Source: Acidobacteriota bacterium
GTDB lineage: Bacteria; Acidobacteriota; Vicinamibacteria; Vicinamibacterales; UBA8438
Reading direction: 5' to 3'
Length of the DNA: 8,236 nucleotides
Assembly: GCA_011523485.1 (NCBI GenBank)
Contig: WTGR01000175.1
Span: 1 to 8,236 of the forward strand
Shown here: positions 1 through 5,494 of the stretch, piece by piece
How positions within the stretch are numbered: the first letter of the stretch is position 1
How the letters are laid out: the number at the start of each line of letters is the position of its first letter
Translations under genes and position numbers: made by a program
Notes under the pieces: model-generated
Database searches by the model: none
Told to the model about the DNA's origin: nothing
Seen by the model: only the letters and a program-made list of their open reading frames with translations

Positions 1-279
1 CACGCCGGTGAAGTCCTGCAGCAGGACGCGGGCCGGCATGAACGCGATCTCCTTGTCGACGCCGGGCCGCCAGCCGGCCAGCGCCTCGATGTCGTCCGCC
101 TTCACCGCCCGGCCGTCCTCGCGGCGGAGCATGTTCTCCAGCAGGATCTTCAGCGAGTACGGCAGGCGTCCGACGCCGGGATAGCCCGACGCCTCGAGCG
201 CGCGGAGGTTGTAGACGTCCACGGTCGTGCCGTCGCCGGCCGGCAGGGACTGACGTGTTCCGAATGAATTGTTGCTCAT
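1..279 (-). CDS. acnA: Aconitate hydratase, N-terminal part (gene runs off the left edge)
   Basis: This is the first 93 codons of an aconitase of the AcnA/IRP type, which interconverts citrate and isocitrate in the TCA cycle using a 4Fe-4S cluster. The leftward reading begins MSNNSFGTRQSLPAGDG and contains the family's N-terminal signatures: YSLKILLENMLR at residues 41-52 and EIAFMPARVLLQDFTGV at residues 77-93, just before the window ends. The iron-sulfur cysteines and active-site residues lie beyond the edge and cannot be checked. The ATG at 277-279 is preceded by a weak AAGG about 8 nt upstream. The gene is divergent from the DUF1684 gene across about 170 bp that holds small palindromes (GGGATCCC at 303-310, GCGCCGGCGC at 322-331) of unknown meaning. 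The family assignment is confident. The gene symbol assumes the common monomeric AcnA form. Confidence 0.93.
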   Translation of the reverse strand, partial: MSNNSFGTRQSLPAGDGTTVDVYNLRALEASGYPGVGRLPYSLKILLENMLRREDGRAVKADDIEALAGWRPGVDKEIAFMPARVLLQDFTGV

Positions 280-436
280 GGATCGGACCTTGCTGTAGCT
301 GCGGGATCCCCTGACGCGTCGGCGCCGGCGCACGGGTCGCCGCGCCCGGCCGGAGTCGAGCGTCGCCAACGACGCCGGACCACGCACGGAGGCCCGCCGC
401 CGCGGCAGACGAACCATCAATAATAGCGCGTATGCG

Positions 437-445
437 TGCTACGAT
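437..445 (+). promoter_or_regulatory. Candidate extended -10 box (TGCTACGAT) for the DUF1684 gene
   Basis: The sequence TG-C-TACGAT fits an extended -10 (TGn followed by TAnnnT). It ends 7 nt before the ATG at 453, so transcription would start at or next to that codon and the mRNA would be leaderless from there. No convincing -35 was seen. The call rests mainly on four other genes in the window having a similar box at the same distance. Confidence 0.35.
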
Positions 446-452
446 GCGGGCG

Positions 453-1367
453 ATGGTCCGGGAAAGGATGTGGCGTGTGCGACATGGGATTCGATGGCGG
501 GGGCGCGCCGCACTCTGCGCGCTCGCGGCGCTGATGGCGCCGGGGACGCCGGCGGCGCAGGACTACGCGGCGGAGATCGAAGCCTGGCGCGTCGACCGCG
601 AGGAACGGCTGAAGGCGGACGACGGCTGGCTGACGGTGGCCGGGCTGTTCTTCCTCAACGAAGGGGACACCAGCTTCGGCTCGTCCCCGCTCAACGATGT
701 CGTGCTGCGAACCGGACCCGCCGAGGCCGGCGTGTTCACGTTGGGGGACGAGACGATCACGGTGCGGGCCCCGGAGGGAGGAACGCTCTCGATCGACGGC
801 CGCGACGTCGGCGCGGCGCAGCTATGGCCCTACGAGGGACGCGAGCGGCCGACCATCGCGCTCGGTCCGTTGTCGCTGTTCGGCCACTACAGCGGCGACC
901 GGCTCGCCATCCGCATGCGCGACCGGGAAAGCGACATCCGGCGCGACTTCACCGGGTTGCGCTGGTACCCGGTCGACGAGTCCTTCCGGGTGTCCGGGCG
1001 CTTCATCCCGCACGAAGAGCCGCGCACGATGCGGCTGCCCAACATCCTCGGCGACGTCGAGACGTTCCGCACCAGCGGCTCGGTCGCCCTCACCGTGGGC
1101 GGCGCGGAGCTGCGCATGACGGCGGTCGATTCCGGCGGCCGGCTGTGGTTCATCTTCCGCGACCTGACGAGCGGCAGCGAGACCTACCCCGCCGCGCGTT
1201 TCCTGTACGCCGACGCCCCGGATGCCGACGGCAGGACGACGGTGGACTTCAATCGGGCCTACAACCCCCCGTGCGCCTTCAATCCGCATACGACGTGCCC
1301 GCTCCCGCCGCGCGAGAACCGGCTGCCCGTGCGGGTCGAGGCCGGCGAGCTCGACTACCACCACTGA
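453..1367 (+). CDS. Exported DUF1684 family protein
   Basis: This is a DUF1684 protein of unknown biochemical function. From the ATG at 453 it is 304 residues: a basic N-terminus, a hydrophobic stretch (AALCALAALMA, about residues 19-29), a likely signal-peptidase site near PAA-Q (about 35), then the domain from about 48 to the end. Diagnostic segments are DDGWLTVAGLFFLNEG near the domain start, DFTGLRWYPVDESFRV in the middle, and the C-terminal DFNRAYNPPCAFNPHTTCPL with two cysteines eight residues apart. The signal peptide predicts a periplasmic or secreted protein. The ALC segment is not a good lipobox. The start is uncertain. ATG 453 fits a leaderless transcript from the box at 437-445. 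A GTG at 477 has AAAGGA at 463-468 with an 8-nt gap and gives a more compact signal peptide. ATGs at 432 and 468 are also in frame. The gene appears monocistronic. Confidence 0.88.
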   Translation: MVRERMWRVRHGIRWRGRAALCALAALMAPGTPAAQDYAAEIEAWRVDREERLKADDGWLTVAGLFFLNEGDTSFGSSPLNDVVLRTGPAEAGVFTLGDETITVRAPEGGTLSIDGRDVGAAQLWPYEGRERPTIALGPLSLFGHYSGDRLAIRMRDRESDIRRDFTGLRWYPVDESFRVSGRFIPHEEPRTMRLPNILGDVETFRTSGSVALTVGGAELRMTAVDSGGRLWFIFRDLTSGSETYPAARFLYADAPDADGRTTVDFNRAYNPPCAFNPHTTCPLPPRENRLPVRVEAGELDYHH

Positions 1368-1421
1368 AGGGAAACCGCCGATCGAGGGCCCCGGACTGCC
1401 CGCGAGAGGCTCTCCGCCGGA

Positions 1422-1667
1422 TCAGGGGAAGAACGCGATCTTGATGAGCAAGCCGATGATGAGCGGTCCGTAGGCGAACTTGAGCAGCTTGAGATCCGCC
1501 TTGAGTTCGGCGATCTCGGTCTGCACACGGCCCATGGCGCGTTCGAGGTCCAGCTTGGTGACGAGATCCTCGCGGCCGACGATGGCCCCGGCTGCCGCCT
1601 TGGCAAGGTCGTCTCCTACGTTGGCGGCCCTGAACGCCTCGTAGATCTCGGTGACGATCTGACTCAT
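1422..1667 (-). CDS. Small coiled-coil protein with C-terminal membrane anchor
   Basis: This is an 81-residue protein. The N-terminal part (MSQIVTEIYEAFRAANVGDD, 1-20) is helical, followed by an Ala-rich segment and a heptad-like charged stretch (about 36-62, LVTKLDLERAMGRVQTEIAE onward). It ends in a hydrophobic tail (about 64-81, FAYGPLIIGLLIKIAFFP) that should span or anchor in the membrane, with the coiled coil outside it. The pattern resembles short bacterial DUF1640/CCDC90-like proteins, whose function is not settled, and I assign none. The start at 1665-1667 is chosen because GGAG lies 5 nt upstream (1673-1676). An in-frame ATG at 1706 would translate part of the interspersed repeat and is unlikely. 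The gene follows the methyltransferase in the same direction but is separated from it by about 190 bp of palindromic repeats, so it may be transcribed on its own. Confidence 0.8.
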   Translation of the reverse strand: MSQIVTEIYEAFRAANVGDDLAKAAAGAIVGREDLVTKLDLERAMGRVQTEIAELKADLKLLKFAYGPLIIGLLIKIAFFP

Positions 1668-1680
1668 GGTGTCTCCGAGT

Positions 1681-1736
1681 CTAGGAGTCTGCGCCGCAGA
1701 ACGCAACGCGGTGATTTCTGCGGCGCAGGCTCCTGG
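1681..1736. repeat. Palindromic repeat unit 1 (two inverted copies of the TAGGAGTCTGCGCC family)
   Basis: The left arm at 1683-1701 (AGGAGTCTGCGCCGCAGAA) is the reverse complement of 1716-1734 except for one mismatch. This gives a 19-bp stem with a 14-nt loop. Both arms carry the family core, the right arm as a one-base variant. The unit sits directly upstream of the Shine-Dalgarno of the small coiled-coil gene. There is no T-run, so it is not a standard intrinsic terminator, though it could act on RNA folding or stability in the way REP elements do. Confidence 0.8.
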
Positions 1737-1751
1737 AGCGGGGGGGATGGG

Positions 1752-1781
1752 CCGAAACGCCGAGTCAGCGAGGCGTTTCGG
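1752..1781. repeat. Short inverted repeat (10-bp perfect stem)
   Basis: CCGAAACGCC at 1752-1761 is the exact reverse complement of GGCGTTTCGG at 1772-1781, with a 10-nt loop. It lies between the two palindromic units and is unrelated in sequence to their core. On the leftward transcript it would form a hairpin followed by a C-rich run, not a U-run, so it is at best an atypical terminator for the methyltransferase transcript. Confidence 0.6.
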
Positions 1782-1785
1782 GGCG

Positions 1786-1902
1786 CTAGGAGTCTGCGCC
1801 GTGGAACGAATTTTGGCATGATCGACCCCTTCATGTGGTGGTTTAGAATCGCCTGAACCACTACATATTGGGGCGAAAATTTCCTGCGGCGCAGACTCCT
1901 AG
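1786..1902. repeat. Palindromic repeat unit 2, about 117-bp MITE/REP-like element
   Basis: The element is bounded by exact 15-nt inverted repeats: CTAGGAGTCTGCGCC at 1786-1800 and its reverse complement at 1888-1902. Similarity continues inward on both sides through a G-rich GGAA and an ATTTT(G/C)GC segment, so the terminal repeats are about 30 bp with small gaps. The middle has its own small hairpin (GTGGTT ... AACCAC). Both ends are CTAG, which could be a 4-bp target duplication or simply part of the repeat. It carries no transposase. The right end overlaps the last 13 codons and the stop of the methyltransferase gene. Confidence 0.7.
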
Positions 1903-2805
1903 CCCGAATGGCCGGGTTCCGTCCCGGGCCCGTTCCGCCGGCCGGGCGTACAAGTCGAGAATCCCGCCCATCCGGGCGGCTTCCACGGGCCCCCTGACGA
2001 GTGCCCTCAGCCATTCGGAGCGCCCCGGCCGATCCTCGGCCGGCGTCTCCCAGTGCACCACCCTGAACCCGGCCGCCTCGACCAGCGCGGCCAGCGTCGC
2101 CGGGGTGAAGAACCAGAGATGGTGCAGTGCGCCGTAGTGCTTCCAGCGCCGGCGCTTCAGGCCGAGTCGACTCTGCCAGCTCTTGAGGCGAACGCTCAGT
2201 CCGGCGAGGTTCGGCACGCCGATAAGCAGAACGCCGTCGCCGGCGACCAGACGCCGCGCCTGCCGCAACTCCCGCATCGGGTCCGGGGTGTGCTCGAGCA
2301 CGTGGTTGAGGCGGACGGCGTCGAAGCGCGCCCCGTCGAAGCGGATCCGAGGCAACTGCCCTTCCCACAGCCGCGCATCGTGGCGCCGCGCGCCCTCGGT
2401 GACGCTGATGTCGGTGCCGCCCACGGTCCAGCCGCGGGATCGGGCGTAGCCGAGAAACGCGCCGGCCCCGCACCCGACGTCGAGCAGGGCGGCGGGGCGG
2501 CGGCGGACGTACCGCTCGATCCGCTCCAACTGTCTTGCGAAGGTCCGCTCCCGGCCGCCGTCGACGGTTTCGTGCCCTTCGGGATGGTACCCGGCCGTAT
2601 AGACGGCGGCGGCGAGCTGCTCGAAGACGGGTCGGGGGTGCTGGAACTCCAGACCGCAGGCGGCACAGCGCGCGAGGTGCAGTCCCTGGAAGTCGACGGC
2701 GAACGGCCGGGGCTCGCGACCGCACAGCGGGCAGGCGACCGGCTCGCGATCCGGAAGGGCGGCCTCGACCTCGGCCCGCGACCGGCCGAAGAGCGAACCT
2801 GACAC
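1861..2805 (-). CDS. Class I SAM-dependent methyltransferase with N-terminal zinc ribbon
   Basis: This is a 314-residue cytoplasmic methyltransferase. Residues 25-50 hold a CxxC...CxxC zinc ribbon (Cys25, 28, 47, 50). The Rossmann-fold domain follows: LLDVGCGAGAFL (107-118) is motif I for S-adenosylmethionine, Asp132 in TDIS ends strand 2, and HVLEH (168-172) and HHLWFFTPATL (228-238) fit the Methyltransf_23-type core often found in sugar, polyketide or lipid modification. The substrate cannot be read from the sequence. The start is GTG at 2803-2805. It has little Shine-Dalgarno, but a -10-like box lies 6 nt upstream, so the transcript may be leaderless. The last 13 residues (LGVCAAGNFRPNM) and the TAG stop come from the interspersed repeat, so the native C-terminus may have been replaced. 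The gene is divergent from gatC across 119 bp. Confidence 0.87.
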   Translation of the reverse strand: MSGSLFGRSRAEVEAALPDREPVACPLCGREPRPFAVDFQGLHLARCAACGLEFQHPRPVFEQLAAAVYTAGYHPEGHETVDGGRERTFARQLERIERYVRRRPAALLDVGCGAGAFLGYARSRGWTVGGTDISVTEGARRHDARLWEGQLPRIRFDGARFDAVRLNHVLEHTPDPMRELRQARRLVAGDGVLLIGVPNLAGLSVRLKSWQSRLGLKRRRWKHYGALHHLWFFTPATLAALVEAAGFRVVHWETPAEDRPGRSEWLRALVRGPVEAARMGGILDLYARPAERARDGTRPFGLGVCAAGNFRPNM

Positions 2806-2811
2806 CCGCCC

Positions 2812-2820
2812 ATGATCGCA
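2812..2820 (-). promoter_or_regulatory. Candidate extended -10 box (TGCGATCAT) for the methyltransferase gene
   Basis: Reading leftward, TGC-GATCAT lies 6 nt before the GTG start. With the preceding G it is the same 10-mer (GTGCGATCAT) found upstream of the ymdB-family gene. GATCAT keeps the A2, T3, A5 and T6 of TATAAT. A leaderless transcript is inferred. No -35 was recognised. Confidence 0.33.
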
Positions 2821-2908
2821 CGCCGGCGCCAGGCGCGTCCCGGCCCCGCGCGGGAACGCCCCGCCGACGCCGACGCCGCGCCCGGGGCGCCGAGCCGTTC
2901 GCGGGCTG

Positions 2909-2917
2909 TGTTAGGGT
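2909..2917 (+). promoter_or_regulatory. Candidate extended -10 box (TGTTAGGGT) for gatC-gatA
   Basis: TGT-TAGGGT fits TGn plus TAnnnT and ends 7 nt before the gatC ATG at 2925, which places the transcript start at or beside the A of the start codon. No Shine-Dalgarno is present in front of gatC, which agrees with a leaderless mRNA. No clear -35 was seen. Confidence 0.38.
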
Positions 2918-2924
2918 CGTGTTC

Positions 2925-3239
2925 ATGCCCGACCGTCTCACCCGCGCCGACGTCGAGCGGATCGCCGCGCTGGCGCACCTCGATCTCACCCCCGAAGAAG
3001 TCGATCTGTTCACGCCACAGCTCGCCGACATCCTGGAATACGCCGAACGGTTGCAGGGGGTCGACGTGAGCGGCGCCGACGAGTCCTGGCACCCCGGCGG
3101 CGCCGACTGCCCGCGGCGGCCGGACGCCGTGCGGCCGTCGCTCGCCCGCGACCAGACGCTGGCCAACGCGCCGGACGGCGTCGCGGACCGCGCCTCGGAA
3201 ACCGGCGGCTTCTTCCGCGTGCCGCGAGTGCTGGGCTGA
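2925..3239 (+). CDS. gatC: Aspartyl/glutamyl-tRNA amidotransferase subunit C
   Basis: This is a 104-residue GatC, the small subunit that wraps around and stabilises GatA in the GatCAB complex. The complex amidates misacylated Glu-tRNA(Gln) and/or Asp-tRNA(Asn). The family pattern is clear: [20 protein letters not shown] near the N-terminus, [20 protein letters not shown] in the middle, then the loose, Pro-rich stretch [20 protein letters not shown] and the terminal [12 protein letters not shown]. Length is normal for the family. ATG 2925 is chosen because homology begins a few residues after it and the -10-like box is 7 nt upstream. The stop overlaps the gatA start by one base (TGATG), so the two are translationally coupled. 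No gatB is present here, so it must lie elsewhere in the genome. Confidence 0.95.
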   Translation: MPDRLTRADVERIAALAHLDLTPEEVDLFTPQLADILEYAERLQGVDVSGADESWHPGGADCPRRPDAVRPSLARDQTLANAPDGVADRASETGGFFRVPRVLG

Positions 3240-4738
3240 TGGCGGGCGCGGCGCGGCCGGCGGACGCGGAGACCGCCGGCTCCATTCGCGACGACGTACG
3301 GGCCGGCCACCGATCCGCGGTGGAGGTCTGCAGGCACTACCTGGATCGCATCGCGGAGAGCGAGGAGCGCTGGAACGCGCTCACCGCGGTATTCCGGGAC
3401 GAGGCGCTCGCGCGGGCGGCGGAGGTCGATCGGCGCCGGAACGAGTGGCGCGACCAACCCTTGCTGGGCGTGCCGATCACGATCAAGGACGTCATCTGCA
3501 CGCGGGGACAGCCGACGACCGCGGCGTCGCGCATCCTGGCCGGCTTTCGACCGCCGTACGACGCCACGGTGGCCGCCCGACTGCGGGAAGCGGGCGCGAT
3601 CGTCGTCGGCAAGACCAACTGCGACGAGTTCGCGATGGGGTCGTCGACCGAGCACTCCGCCTACGGACCGAGCCGGAACCCGTGGGACCCCGAACGCACG
3701 CCGGGCGGCTCGAGCGGCGGCGCCGCCGCCGCGGTCGCGGCCGGGCTCGCGCCGGTCGCCATCGGGTCGGATACGGGCGGCTCCATCCGCCAGCCGGCGG
3801 CGTTCTGCGGAATCGCCGGGCTGAAACCGACGTACGGCCGCGTCTCCCGTTACGGACTGCTGGCGTTCGCCTCGTCGCTCGACCAGATTGGTCCCCTGAC
3901 GCGGACGGTGGCCGACACGGCGCTGGTCCTGGGCGTGCTGGCGGGGCACGATCCGCGCGACGCGACGTCCGTGGACGCGCCGGTCGACGACTACACGGCG
4001 GCGCTCACCGGAGACGCGGCAGGACTGCGGGTCGGCGTGGCGCGCGCGCTGCTGCGGCACGGCGACGCCGGCATCGACAGCGAGGTGCTGGCGGCCTTCG
4101 ACAAGGCCCTCGCCGCGCTCGCGGCGGCCGGCGCCTCGGTGGTCGACGTCGAGCTGCCGCACGCGGAGCACGCCGTGCCCGTCTACTATCTGGTCGCCCC
4201 GGCCGAGGCCAGCTCCAACCTCGCCCGCTACGACGGGGTCCGCTTCGGCGCCCGCGCCGATGGCGCCGATGGCGGAGACGGCGCAGGCTCACCGCTCGCC
4301 GCGATGTACGACCGGACGCGCGACGCCGGCTTCGGGGCGGAAGTGAAACGCCGGATCATGCTCGGGACCTATGCGCTGAGCGCCGGCTACTACGACGCGT
4401 ACTATCGCCGGGCCCAGCGCGTACGAAGCCTGATTCGACGCGACTACGATCGCGCGTTCGACGCCGGCGGGCCCGGTGTGGACGCCATCGCGATGCCGAC
4501 GACGCCCGCACCCGCGTTCCGGCTCGGCGAGCACCTGCAGGATCCGCTGGCGATGTACCTGGGGGACGTGTTCACGGTCAGCGCCAACCTGACCGGTCTG
4601 CCGGCGATCAGCGTGCCGGCCGGCTTGACGGCGGCCCGCCTGCCGATCGGCCTGCAACTCGTCGGACGCGCCTTCGGCGAGTCGACGCTCCTGCGGCTGG
4701 CGCACGCGTACGAGCGCGTTCAGGAAGGTCCGGCCTGA
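3239..4738 (+). CDS. gatA: Aspartyl/glutamyl-tRNA amidotransferase subunit A
   Basis: This is a 499-residue amidase-signature enzyme. It hydrolyses glutamine and passes the ammonia to GatB for the amidation of Glu-tRNA(Gln) or Asp-tRNA(Asn). The catalytic Ser-cisSer-Lys triad is intact: Lys83 in PITIKDV, Ser158 in TPGGSSGG and Ser182 in [10 protein letters not shown]. The spacings match the characterised GatA triad (K79, S154, S178 in Staphylococcus aureus) with a constant offset of four. The C-terminal half carries typical GatA segments ([49 protein letters not shown]). A short Gly/Asp-rich insertion at about 340-351 looks like a lineage-specific loop. It starts with an ATG overlapping the gatC stop. 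Its last 19 nt overlap the end of the convergent membrane-protein gene. Confidence 0.96.
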   Translation: MAGAARPADAETAGSIRDDVRAGHRSAVEVCRHYLDRIAESEERWNALTAVFRDEALARAAEVDRRRNEWRDQPLLGVPITIKDVICTRGQPTTAASRILAGFRPPYDATVAARLREAGAIVVGKTNCDEFAMGSSTEHSAYGPSRNPWDPERTPGGSSGGAAAAVAAGLAPVAIGSDTGGSIRQPAAFCGIAGLKPTYGRVSRYGLLAFASSLDQIGPLTRTVADTALVLGVLAGHDPRDATSVDAPVDDYTAALTGDAAGLRVGVARALLRHGDAGIDSEVLAAFDKALAALAAAGASVVDVELPHAEHAVPVYYLVAPAEASSNLARYDGVRFGARADGADGGDGAGSPLAAMYDRTRDAGFGAEVKRRIMLGTYALSAGYYDAYYRRAQRVRSLIRRDYDRAFDAGGPGVDAIAMPTTPAPAFRLGEHLQDPLAMYLGDVFTVSANLTGLPAISVPAGLTAARLPIGLQLVGRAFGESTLLRLAHAYERVQEGPA

Positions 4739-5034
4739 GCAGCGCCGGTGTCGGTGCCCGTTCCGCCCGCCTGTTCGAGAAGCTCGGGCGTGCGCAACTG
4801 GTCCGTCGGCCCGCTCTGCGCATCCGGCGTGAAGTACCGGAACTGCGCGCCGTCCATCTGGTCCACGAGATTGCGGACGACCAGCGATCCACGTCCGGGC
4901 TTCCGGAACTTGGTAAGGCCCGCGACTACGAGGAAACCGATGAACAGCGCGAGCAGGAATCCGGTGGAGACGGCCAGCCCCATCAGAGTCTGCACGGCCC
5001 CGCCGATGATCGACTGATCTGGAGCCACGATCAC
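4720..5034 (-). CDS. Hypothetical single-pass membrane protein, coupled to rpoZ
   Basis: This is an unrecognised protein of 104 residues. After a short N-terminus ([12 protein letters not shown]) there is one strong transmembrane helix at about 16-40 ([20 protein letters not shown] and on), then a basic stop-transfer segment (TKFRKPGRG). A soluble tail ([20 protein letters not shown]) follows and ends in low-complexity Gly/Thr/Ala. By the positive-inside rule the C-terminal tail should be cytoplasmic. The GTG at 5034 forms a GTGA overlap with the rpoZ stop, so it should be translated by coupling. A second GTG two codons on (5028) is better spaced from the GGGGGA just upstream and may be the true start. 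The stop lies inside gatA (19-nt convergent overlap), with no visible terminator between them. No function is assigned. Confidence 0.75.
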   Translation of the reverse strand: MIVAPDQSIIGGAVQTLMGLAVSTGFLLALFIGFLVVAGLTKFRKPGRGSLVVRNLVDQMDGAQFRYFTPDAQSGPTDQLRTPELLEQAGGTGTDTGAAQAGPS

Positions 5035-5351
5035 TCCCCCGACGCCGGCGCCGGGTCCGGCACGTCGTAATGAATCTTGCGGCGATCCACTTCGCGCATG
5101 GCGATGCGTTCGAGCTTGTGACTCAGCTTGACCGGCGTGTCCGCCTCCGCATCGCCGGCCAACTCCTCGAGCCGCGGCAGGGCGCCGCGGCGCAACTGCT
5201 TCGCGCGCTGCGCCGCGACGTCGACATACAGAAAACGGCTCTCGATGGACGGCGCCGGCTCGCGCTCGGCTTCGGCCTCGTCTTCCGCAGCCTGCCCGCC
5301 ATCCTGCGCCGCCTCCGCGGCAGCCTCGGAAATCTCGGTCTCGTCGTCCAT
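5031..5351 (-). CDS. rpoZ: DNA-directed RNA polymerase omega subunit
   Basis: This is a 106-residue omega subunit, which binds the beta-prime C-terminal region and helps RNA polymerase assemble. It has the omega core at about 37-97: ESRFLYVDVAAQRAKQLRRG followed by ALPRL, then KLSHKLERIAMREVDRRKIH and YDV, matching the family's SRF...AA.RA.QL...P...AM.EV....Y pattern. The core is divergent, and an extra acidic N-terminal extension (about residues 1-35, nearly all Asp, Glu, Ala, Gln, Gly) precedes it. ATG 5351 was chosen because the acidic stretch begins there and a promoter-like pair lies just upstream. A longer frame from 5390 (MSTRRRIFAYPNG...) is possible but would span the proposed -10. 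The stop overlaps the next gene's GTG start (GTGA), so both form one leftward operon. Confidence 0.86.
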   Translation of the reverse strand: MDDETEISEAAAEAAQDGGQAAEDEAEAEREPAPSIESRFLYVDVAAQRAKQLRRGALPRLEELAGDAEADTPVKLSHKLERIAMREVDRRKIHYDVPDPAPASGE

Positions 5352-5357
5352 GCCATT

Positions 5358-5387
5358 AGGATACGCGAAGATCCGACGCCGGGTCGA
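5358..5387 (-). promoter_or_regulatory. Candidate rpoZ promoter (TCGACC / 18 nt / TATCCT)
   Basis: Read leftward, TCGACC (5382-5387, 4 of 6 with TTGACA) and TATCCT (5358-5363, 4 of 6 with TATAAT) are 18 nt apart. The -10 ends 6 nt before the rpoZ ATG, so the transcript would start at the start codon. There is no Shine-Dalgarno in that gap, consistent with leaderless expression. Confidence 0.35.
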
Positions 5388-5477
5388 CATCCGCCGGGCC
5401 ACGGCCCGCCGTGGACCGGACAATCCGTCTCGACCGCCGGGTCGCGGCCGGACACTTCGCAGACCGGCTGCCACCTG

Positions 5478-5486
5478 TGCGATCAT
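5478..5486 (+). promoter_or_regulatory. Candidate extended -10 box (TGCGATCAT) for the ymdB-xseA-xseB operon
   Basis: TGC-GATCAT ends 8 nt before the ATG at 5495. Together with the preceding G it is identical over 10 nt to the box in front of the methyltransferase gene. The 8-nt gap (TCCCGCGG) contains no Shine-Dalgarno, so a leaderless or nearly leaderless transcript is inferred. Confidence 0.33.
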
Positions 5487-5494
5487 TCCCGCGG

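Noticed and set aside
460..467. Shine-Dalgarno (GGGAAAGG) for the ATG at 468
   Set aside because: It abuts the ATG with no gap; the same purine run is well spaced for the GTG at 477 instead.
1752..1781. Intrinsic terminator for the leftward methyltransferase transcript
   Set aside because: The hairpin is good, but it is followed by a C-rich run with no U-tract, so it is listed only as an inverted repeat.
1681..1902. CRISPR array
   Set aside because: Copies alternate in orientation, spacing is irregular and there are no spacers of equal length or cas genes.
1664..4171. An 835-codon leftward open frame spanning the methyltransferase and antisense to gatC and half of gatA
   Set aside because: It is Arg/Ala/Pro-rich with no domain pattern and lies over well-supported genes in another frame or strand. 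Long false frames are expected at this GC content.
3445..5070. A 541-codon rightward frame overlapping gatA
   Set aside because: It is in another frame of gatA, is Arg-rich, and has no recognisable motifs.
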